Origin: Betaproteobacteria bacterium
Lineage (GTDB): Bacteria > Pseudomonadota > Gammaproteobacteria > Burkholderiales > Usitatibacteraceae
DNA: 5,297 bases
Direction: 5' to 3'
Assembly: GCA_012274175.1 (NCBI GenBank)
Contig: JAAOZZ010000287.1
Location: 1 to 5,297 of the forward strand
This document shows positions 1 to 4,585 of this stretch, piece by piece. The position numbers and the translations under genes were made by a program. Position 1 is the stretch's first letter, and every line of letters begins with the position of its first letter. The notes under the pieces are model-generated. The model did not search any database and was not told where the DNA came from. It was given only the letters and a program-made list of their open reading frames with translations.

Positions 1-62
1 GCCACACCCAGGGCGGCGAGCCCCGAGACGATCCACAGTGCGCGCTTAGTCCTGGGCTTCAA
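1..62 (-). CDS. ccmE: CcmE, periplasmic heme chaperone (N-terminal fragment, cut by window edge)
   Basis: Only the first 20 codons are present. They read M-K-P-R-T-K-R followed by A-L-W-I-V-S-G-L-A-A-L-G-V, the short basic cytosolic tail and start of the single membrane anchor typical of CcmE. In the family, CcmE takes heme from the CcmC/CcmD complex through a covalent bond to a conserved histidine and hands it to the CcmF/H ligase; that histidine lies outside this window. The start is a TTG at 62-60. It is chosen because the MKPR-type N-terminus matches the family and because an AGGAG ribosome binding site lies 7 bases upstream. The start lies inside ccmD, overlapping it by 17 bases. The identification rests on a short peptide plus gene order directly after ccmD, which together make it strong. 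Confidence 0.88.
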   Translation of the reverse strand, partial: MKPRTKRALWIVSGLAALGV

Positions 63-189
63 GGTCTCTCTCCTCTTCGATTCGCCGCAGGGACTGCACG
101 CGGCGGATGCGCAGCGCGACGATCTCCACGAGCACCGCGATCGCGGTCATTCCGTAGGACATCCAGATGTAGAACTCGTGCGGCTTCAC
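46..189 (-). CDS. ccmD: CcmD, small membrane subunit of the heme-loading complex
   Basis: A 47-residue protein starting with GTG at 189. It begins V(M)-K-P-H-E-F-Y-I-W-M-S-Y-G, has one membrane helix at about residues 9-29, then a basic stretch (R-I-R-R-V-Q-S-L-R-R) and an acidic end (E-E-E-R-D-L-E). Family knowledge: CcmD is a short single-span protein needed for release of holo-CcmE from the CcmABC complex. The Y-x-W-x-S-Y-G motif before the helix and the basic region after it are typical. Its start overlaps the ccmC stop in a GTGA tetranucleotide, implying translational coupling. Its TAA stop lies 17 bases inside ccmE. CcmD is often missed in annotation because of its size. Confidence 0.9.
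   Translation of the reverse strand: MKPHEFYIWMSYGMTAIAVLVEIVALRIRRVQSLRRIEEERDLEAQD
70..74 (-). promoter_or_regulatory. Ribosome binding site for ccmE
   Basis: On the minus strand the bases read AGAGGAGAG with the AGGAG core at 74-70, then 7 bases, then TTG. It is the strongest Shine-Dalgarno sequence of the operon and decides in favour of the rare TTG start. It lies within the 3' end of ccmD, so its purines also encode the Glu/Arg-rich CcmD tail. Confidence 0.75.
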
Positions 190-908
190 GTGGCGAGCCC
201 CCGCACCCAGTGGGTCCGCCGCTCCCGGTCCAGGATGATCGCGCGCACCCGCGTGAGCGAGGCGCCGATCGAGTACATCCAGAACGAGAACGCCATGAGC
301 AGCATGCCCCAGAGCATGGCGATGTGCATCGTCGAGCCCGTGAGCTTCACGCTCGAGCCCTGGTGGAGCGTATTCCACCACAGCACCGAGAAATAGATGA
401 TCGGCAGGTTCACCAGTCCGATCAGCGCGAGCAGAGCCGCGGCGCGGTCCCCCCGGCGCGGATCCTCGAACGCGTTGGCGAGCGCGATGAACCCGAAGTA
501 GAGGAAGAGCAGCACGAGCTCCGAGGTGATGCGCGCGTCCCACACCCAGTAGGTGCCCCAGGTGGGACGCCCCCAGAAGGAGCCCGTCCAGAGCGCCACG
601 AACGTGAACATCGCGCCCGTGGGGGCGAGCGCGCGGGCCATCATCGCCGCGAGCCGCGTGTTGAAGGTGAGCGACACCGCCCCGTAGCAGGCCATCACGA
701 AGTAGATGAACATCGACATCCACGAGGCCGGCACGTGGATGAAGATGATGCGGTAGACCTCGCCTTGCTGGGCGTCGGTGGGAGCTACCACCAGGCCCAC
801 GTAGAGGCCCGCCGCGCCGAGGACGGCGGCCAGCGCGAAGAACCACGGCGCCATCCGCCCCGCGAGGCGATAGAAGGTGGAGGGCGAGGCGAAGAAGAAC
901 CAGTTCAT
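186..908 (-). CDS. ccmC: CcmC, heme-handling membrane protein that loads CcmE
   Basis: 240 residues, the usual CcmC length. The ATG at 908 starts M-N-W-F-F-F, two bases after the ccmB stop. The tryptophan-rich heme-handling signature lies at residues 112-126 (WG..TWGTYWVWDAR). The two histidines that bracket it in the family are His58 (in FIHVPASWM) and His182 (in TLHQGSS), corresponding to E. coli His60 and His184, the axial ligands that hold heme for attachment to CcmE. Six membrane helices can be drawn, at about 22-42, 60-82, 98-111, 128-146, 158-177 and 194-217. The WWD segment faces the periplasm. There is no clear Shine-Dalgarno sequence, so translation probably depends on coupling with ccmB. 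All key residues are present and the gene looks intact. Confidence 0.96.
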   Translation of the reverse strand: MNWFFFASPSTFYRLAGRMAPWFFALAAVLGAAGLYVGLVVAPTDAQQGEVYRIIFIHVPASWMSMFIYFVMACYGAVSLTFNTRLAAMMARALAPTGAMFTFVALWTGSFWGRPTWGTYWVWDARITSELVLLFLYFGFIALANAFEDPRRGDRAAALLALIGLVNLPIIYFSVLWWNTLHQGSSVKLTGSTMHIAMLWGMLLMAFSFWMYSIGASLTRVRAIILDRERRTHWVRGLAT

Positions 909-910
909 CT

Positions 911-1627
911 TCAGTCCATCGCGATGCGCACGGCCGCGCACACCGCCGGGGGCAATCCCATCACGGCGAGGATCAGCCCCGCGCCCAGGATCGACAGGTG
1001 GGGCGCCGCGGAAAGCCCCGAGGCCTGCGCCTCCGCGGCGCCCGCTCCGAAGACCAGCACCGGCACGAAGAGCGGCAGAGCGAGGAGCGCCAGCAGCATC
1101 CCCCCGCCGCGGGCGCCCAGGGCGAGCGCCGTGCACGCCGCTCCCAGCAGCGAGAGCACCGGGGTCCCGATGGCGAGCGCGCAGGCGAGCGCAAGGAGCG
1201 TGTCCGCGGTAAGGCCGTACTGCAGGCCCAGCAGCGGGGAAAGCACCGTGAGCGGCAGTCCCGTGGCGACCCAGTGGGCCGCGATCTTGCCGCTCGCCCA
1301 TCCGGGCATGGGCAGGGGCGAGAGCGTCATCTGCTCGAGCGAGCCGTCGGCGTAGTCGGAGGCGAACATGCCCGGAAGCGAAAGGAAGGCGGCGAGCAGC
1401 GCGCACACCCAGATCACGCCGGGCCCGATGCGCTGCAGCAGCTGCGGCTCGGCGCCCACGCCGAGGGGAAATAGCGATGCGACGAGGACGAAGAACGCGA
1501 TCACCAGCATGGTCTCGCCGGGATGGCGCACCGAGAGCTTCAAGTCGCGCGAGAACGACCAGGCGAAGCCGGCGGCGAAGGAGCCCGGGTGTGGCGAGGC
1601 GCCCATCGGTGCGGCGGCCACGTTCAC
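911..1627 (-). CDS. ccmB: CcmB, membrane subunit of the CcmAB ABC transporter
   Basis: 238 residues from GTG at 1627. Family hallmarks are I-G-P-G-V-I-W-V-C-A-L-L at 67-78, followed by D-Y-A-D-G-S-L-E-Q at 91-99, the conserved loop. About six hydrophobic helices span 41-58, 69-86, 116-134, 142-168, 177-196 and 211-233. CcmB pairs with the ATPase CcmA; ATP hydrolysis releases heme-loaded CcmE from CcmC/CcmD. The GTG at 1627 forms a GTGA overlap with the ccmA stop and has a GAGG about 8 bases upstream. In-frame alternatives are GTG 1621 and ATG 1606. The first 20 or so residues (A-A-A-P-M-G-A-S-P-H-P) are longer than in E. coli CcmB, so the ATG at 1606 remains possible. The N-terminal helix is W-S-F-S-R-D-L-K-L-S-V-R-H, typical of the cytosolic amphipathic start. 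Confidence 0.93.
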   Translation of the reverse strand: MNVAAAPMGASPHPGSFAAGFAWSFSRDLKLSVRHPGETMLVIAFFVLVASLFPLGVGAEPQLLQRIGPGVIWVCALLAAFLSLPGMFASDYADGSLEQMTLSPLPMPGWASGKIAAHWVATGLPLTVLSPLLGLQYGLTADTLLALACALAIGTPVLSLLGAACTALALGARGGGMLLALLALPLFVPVLVFGAGAAEAQASGLSAAPHLSILGAGLILAVMGLPPAVCAAVRIAMD

Positions 1628-2247
1628 TCGCCGATCCTCATCACCCGGGCCGGCGCGGGGGCCAGGTCGTGGTGGGTGGCCATGAGGGCGAGGCCCCCCG
1701 CGGCGAGGTGGCGCTCGAGCAGCCGGCCGAAGAGGCGCTGGCCTTCGTCGTCGAGGGCGGTGAGCGGCTCGTCGAGCGCCCAGAACGCCGCCGGATCGAG
1801 GGCGAGGCGCGCGAGGCCGATGCGCCGGCGCTGTCCCGCGGAGAGCCTTCGCGCCGGCAGACGCCGGCGCTTGGCGAGGCCCACTTCCGCTAGCGCGCCC
1901 TCGATCGCCTTGGTGCTTACGGCTACGCCGCGCAGCGCGAGGGAGCCCTGCAGGTTCTCCTCCGCGGACAGGTCGTCCTTGATGCCCGGCAGGTGGCCCG
2001 CATAGAGGAGGTTCGCGCGAAAGGCGCCGGAGTCGGCCCTCGTGGACTCGCCGTCCCAGAACACTTCGCCCGCATCCACCCGCGTGAGGCCCGCCACGCA
2101 GCGCAGGAGCGTGGTCTTGCCGCTGCCGTTCGCGCCGCGCAGCGCGAGCCATTCGCCTGCGCCGACCTCGAACGACACGTCGCGGAAGAGGCGCGCCAGG
2201 CCCCGGGAGCATGCCAGTCCCCGGGCCGAGAGGCGCGCGGCGCTCAC
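1624..2247 (-). CDS. ccmA: CcmA, ATPase subunit of the CcmAB ABC transporter
   Basis: 207 residues, the same size as E. coli CcmA. All nucleotide-binding motifs are intact: Walker A G38-A-N-G-S-G-K-T45; signature L-S-A-G-Q at 135-139; Walker B followed by the catalytic glutamate in F-W-A-L-D159-E160-P; D-loop at L-T-A-L-D-D; switch histidine H192 in A-T-H-H. The signature LSAGQ rather than LSGGQ is common in CcmA. CcmA supplies the energy for releasing holo-CcmE from CcmCD; it is not thought to export heme itself. The GTG start at 2247 makes a GTGA overlap with the ccmI stop and is preceded by AAGGTGG at a normal distance. It is tightly coupled to ccmB downstream by a second GTGA. Confidence 0.96.
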   Translation of the reverse strand: MSAARLSARGLACSRGLARLFRDVSFEVGAGEWLALRGANGSGKTTLLRCVAGLTRVDAGEVFWDGESTRADSGAFRANLLYAGHLPGIKDDLSAEENLQGSLALRGVAVSTKAIEGALAEVGLAKRRRLPARRLSAGQRRRIGLARLALDPAAFWALDEPLTALDDEGQRLFGRLLERHLAAGGLALMATHHDLAPAPARVMRIGE

Positions 2248-3545
2248 GGCACCACCTTGTCCACGATGATATTCACTCCGCGCGCCCCGGGCTTCACCAC
2301 GGCGCTCGTCCCGACCAGGTCTCCCGGCTGCGGGATCGCATTGCCCGAGCGCGAGATGCGCGCCTCGATGCGCACCGCCGCGGCGCCCGAGAGCTTCATG
2401 TTCGGCGCCATGGCCTGGGAGTCGTCCAGGGCGAATCGCATCGGCAGCTGGCTCGCGGTGCCGCGCACCACGGCGAGCGGCATGCGCGGCCCGTTCTCGG
2501 CGCGCGCGAAAATGAAGAGCGTGTCCGTGCCCTGCACCTTCGAGGCGACGGCGGCTCCGAGGGCGACCGATCCGGTGACGGAACCGGAGGCGGGCGCGGA
2601 ACCGGTGGCGGATCCCGCGGCCACCTCGGCTTTCGGTCCAGCGGAGGCGACGGCTTTCGGCTTCGCGGCGGTGCTCGCCGGGGGCGCGGAAGCGGGCAAC
2701 GGATGTCCCGCGGCCGCGGCTCGCTCGCGCACCTCGCCGAGGAAGGACTGCACCTGGGCCTCGTCGTCGGAACCCGGAGGCAGCTCGTCGGCGAGGGTCT
2801 GCCAATACCCCTCCGCGCCCTTGAAGTCGCCCGCGTCGAGCGCCGCGGTGCCGGCGAGCGCCAGGGCCTTGGGATGCTTCGGGTCGACGGCAAGGGCCTG
2901 CTGGATGAGCTCGCTGGGACGTCCCGCCAGGGATCGGCCCTGGGACATGCCGAGGGCGTCCGCATAATCCGCGAGCACCTGGGGATCGCCGGGGGTGAGC
3001 TTGCTCAGATGCTCGTAGGCGCCCGCAGCCTCCTTGAAACGGCCGAGCGCCGCCTCGGAGCGGGCGAGGAGCGCCCAGCCCTGCGCGTCGTCGGGGCGAT
3101 CGCGAACCTTGCTCGCGAGACGATCGACCATGGCGGCGATCTGGCGCTGGTCCATCGGTGCGCCTTCGTGGCTGGCCACGCTCGAGTCGCTTGCGTACGG
3201 CATGCCCACCGCATGGTAGACGCCGAAGGCGATGGCGGGAATCGCGATCGCCGACACGGCTGCCGCTATCCAGGGCTTGCGCGGCGCAGCGGGGCCGCCG
3301 GGCGCGGCTTCCAGGTCGCCTTGCGCGCGATCCACCAGCTCGGCGAGGACCTCCTCGCGGGCGTCCGCCGGAAGCGTGCCGTTGGCGAGGTCGGCCTCGA
3401 TCTCGCGGCGCTGTCCGCGCAGCACCTCGAGGTTGACCTCGACGGCGCTGGGGCCGGCGGCGGGACGTGAGCGCAGGAGCGGTACCAGTACGAATGCGAG
3501 CGCCACGGCAGTCATGAGCGTGGCCAAAAGCCAGAAGACGAGCAT
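2244..3545 (-). CDS. ccmI: CcmI (CycH-like), TPR apocytochrome c chaperone
   Basis: 433 residues from ATG at 3545. Order of parts: membrane helix 1 at 2-24 (begins M-L-V-F-W-L-L-A-T-L); a Glu/Arg/Leu-rich cytosolic coiled segment at 34-80, with the N-L-E-V-L-R-G-Q-R-R-E-I-E pattern typical of CcmI; helix 2 at 91-113; periplasmic TPR repeats at about 133-275 (W157-A-L-L-A-R-S-E-A-A-L-G and following); a Pro/Ala/Ser/Gly linker at 281-335; and a C-terminal beta domain at 338-433 (D-T-L-F-I-F-A-R-A, G-P-R-M-P-L-A-V-V-R, L-D-D-S-Q-A-M-A-P, P-Q-P-G-D-L). In the family, the TPR part binds the C-terminal helix of apocytochrome c and presents it to CcmF/CcmH. No CXXC of a CcmH thioreductase is present, so this is CcmI alone, not the E. 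coli-type CcmH fusion. It is the first gene of the operon here. There is no Shine-Dalgarno sequence in front of the ATG (bases read CCCCTTCTCG), but the N-terminus fits the family. Confidence 0.93.
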   Translation of the reverse strand: MLVFWLLATLMTAVALAFVLVPLLRSRPAAGPSAVEVNLEVLRGQRREIEADLANGTLPADAREEVLAELVDRAQGDLEAAPGGPAAPRKPWIAAAVSAIAIPAIAFGVYHAVGMPYASDSSVASHEGAPMDQRQIAAMVDRLASKVRDRPDDAQGWALLARSEAALGRFKEAAGAYEHLSKLTPGDPQVLADYADALGMSQGRSLAGRPSELIQQALAVDPKHPKALALAGTAALDAGDFKGAEGYWQTLADELPPGSDDEAQVQSFLGEVRERAAAAGHPLPASAPPASTAAKPKAVASAGPKAEVAAGSATGSAPASGSVTGSVALGAAVASKVQGTDTLFIFARAENGPRMPLAVVRGTASQLPMRFALDDSQAMAPNMKLSGAAAVRIEARISRSGNAIPQPGDLVGTSAVVKPGARGVNIIVDKVVP

Positions 3546-3582
3546 CGAGAAGGGGCAAGAAGCTTTTGAATCGTGAGGCCAA

Positions 3583-3588
3583 ATTATA
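3583..3588 (-). promoter_or_regulatory. -10 box of the predicted ccm operon promoter
   Basis: A perfect TATAAT reads on the minus strand from 3588 to 3583, in the context ggTATAATtt, inside an AT-rich island of an otherwise GC-rich window. Transcription would begin near 3576-3574, giving a leader of about 30 bases before the ccmI ATG. At the normal 17-base spacing the -35 position reads CGGGCG, a very poor match. This suggests an activator-dependent promoter. Confidence 0.6.
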
Positions 3589-3609
3589 CCGAAGCCGCCC
3601 CCCTGCGCC

Positions 3610-3629
3610 CGTTTGAGATAGCGCAAACG
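3610..3629. promoter_or_regulatory. Inverted repeat resembling an FNR/CRP-family operator
   Basis: The arms CGTTTG (3610-3615) and CAAACG (3624-3629) form a perfect 6-base dyad with an 8-base spacer. Within it, 3613-3626 reads TTGAG-ATAG-CGCAA, matching the FNR consensus TTGAT-N4-ATCAA at 7 of 10 half-site positions. The centre (3619.5) is about 43 bases upstream of the predicted ccmI start point, close to the class II activator position (-41.5), where it would replace the missing -35 box. FNR control of ccm genes is known in E. coli. Here it is an inference from a degenerate match; another CRP/FNR-family regulator or chance is possible. Confidence 0.35.
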
Positions 3630-3687
3630 AAGCCCGTTTACCCGAAAAGGGAGCCCCTGGCGCAAAAAGTCTGCCGAATTCGCCGCT

Positions 3688-3706
3688 AACGCGTTTGCGA
3701 CGCGTT
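3688..3706. repeat. Perfect inverted repeat AACGCG-N7-CGCGTT in the divergent intergenic region
   Basis: Arms at 3688-3693 and 3701-3706 are exact reverse complements around TTTGCGA. The repeat is 13 bases centre-to-centre and lies immediately upstream of a TAGAAT -10 candidate (3710-3715) of the plus-strand gene pair. That position suits an operator. There is no T-run on either side, so it is not a terminator. The regulator is unknown, and short GC-rich dyads also arise by chance. Confidence 0.35.
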
Positions 3707-3709
3707 GGC

Positions 3710-3729
3710 TAGAATGGGGCCCCTACAAT
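3710..3729 (+). promoter_or_regulatory. Candidate -10 boxes for the cytochrome b / FHA-cytochrome c pair
   Basis: TAGAAT at 3710-3715 and TACAAT at 3724-3729 each match the -10 consensus at 5 of 6 positions. Neither has a convincing -35 hexamer at 16-18 bases: TAACGC precedes the first and CGCGTT the second. With the first box, transcription would start near 3722 and give a leader of about 23 bases; with the second, the message would be nearly leaderless. The lack of a Shine-Dalgarno sequence before the GTG at 3745 makes a short or absent leader plausible. Confidence 0.3.
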
Positions 3730-3744
3730 CTGGGCGGCCCATAG

Positions 3745-4578
3745 GTGAGGCATTACTCGATCCTCGAGTACGCGCGGTTCCGCTGGTTCAAGATCGCCGG
3801 CGCGCTCTCGGCCCTCGCCGCTGCCGTGTACCTCTGGCACGACCCGCCGATCGAGCCCTATGGAGGCACCTGGCTCGGCTACACGCTGGGCACCATCGGC
3901 ACGCTCCTTATCCTGTGGCTGCTCTGGTACGGCGTGCGCAAGCGCCGCTACCGATCCAACGTGGGCACGGTCCAGGGGTGGCTGTCGGCCCACGTATACC
4001 TCGGCACCGCGCTCGTCGTGGTGGCCACGCTGCACACCGGATTCCAGCTCGGCTGGAACATCCATACGCTCGCCTACGTGCTCATGCTGCTGGTGGTGGC
4101 GAGCGGCTTCTACGGCGTCTTCGTGTACCTGCGCGTGCCGCGCGCGATGACGGAGAACCTGGGCGAAGACACGCTCGAGTCGATCCTCCTTCGTGTGGGC
4201 GACCTCGACCGCGAGATGCGCGAGAAGGCCCTGTCGCTTCCGGACACGCTCTTCGCGCTGGTGGACCGGTCGGTGTCGGGCACGCGCCTGGGAGGAAGCG
4301 TGGCGCGCCTGGTCTCGGGCCGTGACAGGGACTGCCCGACCGCCGCGGCGGTGCGGGAATGGTCGGGGCTCGCGCGCCGGCTCACGGGCGACGTGGCCAA
4401 GCTCGACAAGGAAGTGTTCTCGCTGCTGCTGCAGAAGAACGAGCTCCTCGCCCGGGCGCGGCGGGACCTGCGCCACAAGGCGATCCTCGACCTGTGGCTC
4501 TACGTGCACGTGCCCCTCGCCCTCGCGCTGCTCGCCGCGCTCACGGCGCACGTGATCTCCGTGTTCATCTACTGGTAG
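3745..4578 (+). CDS. Predicted di-heme cytochrome b membrane protein with cytosolic insert
   Basis: 277 residues; I do not recognise a named gene. Five hydrophobic helices lie at about 17-31, 46-63, 82-99, 107-129 and 250-276. Histidines sit at 83 and 97 on the third helix and at 255 and 269 on the fifth, each pair 14 apart. This is the same-helix ligand spacing of di-heme b cytochromes such as the bc1 cytochrome b, predicting heme pairs H83-H255 and H97-H269. His107 at the start of helix four is a further candidate ligand. Positive charges (R65-K-R-R-Y-R) place the N-terminus and the loop after helix two in the cytosol. Residues 130-248 then form a cytosolic insert, charged and Leu-rich, ending in a likely coiled coil (about 213-243), with the only cysteine at 197. 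The GTG start is the earliest possible because an in-frame TAG directly precedes it; there is no Shine-Dalgarno sequence. The gene ends 7 bases before an FHA/multiheme c gene, implying an operon. Likely role, by inference: passing electrons between quinone and periplasmic c hemes. Confidence 0.72.
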   Translation: MRHYSILEYARFRWFKIAGALSALAAAVYLWHDPPIEPYGGTWLGYTLGTIGTLLILWLLWYGVRKRRYRSNVGTVQGWLSAHVYLGTALVVVATLHTGFQLGWNIHTLAYVLMLLVVASGFYGVFVYLRVPRAMTENLGEDTLESILLRVGDLDREMREKALSLPDTLFALVDRSVSGTRLGGSVARLVSGRDRDCPTAAAVREWSGLARRLTGDVAKLDKEVFSLLLQKNELLARARRDLRHKAILDLWLYVHVPLALALLAALTAHVISVFIYW

Positions 4579-4585
4579 CGACAGC

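Noticed and set aside
210..1355. Long plus-strand open frame antisense to ccmC and ccmB
   Set aside because: Its translation is Arg/Glu/His-rich low complexity with no domain, the usual shadow of a GC-rich gene on the other strand; ccmB and ccmC are unambiguous.
2211..3470. Long plus-strand open frame antisense to ccmI
   Set aside because: Gly/Arg/Ala-rich shadow frame; the minus strand gives a full CcmI with membrane helices, TPRs and the C-terminal domain.
2244..3545. CcmI considered as a fused CcmH (E. coli type) or as NrfG
   Set aside because: No CXXC thioreductase motif is present. The two N-terminal membrane helices with a coiled segment between them and the C-terminal beta domain fit CcmI/CycH, and the neighbours are ccm rather than nrf genes.
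3634..3660. CCC/GGG pairs (CCCGTTTACCCGAAAAGGGAGCCCC) as a rho-independent terminator
   Set aside because: The stems are only 3-4 bases and no T-run follows on either strand; a terminator is not expected between divergent operons.
3716..3723. GGGGCCCC palindrome as an operator
   Set aside because: An 8-base GC palindrome is expected by chance in DNA of this composition, and nothing repeats it.
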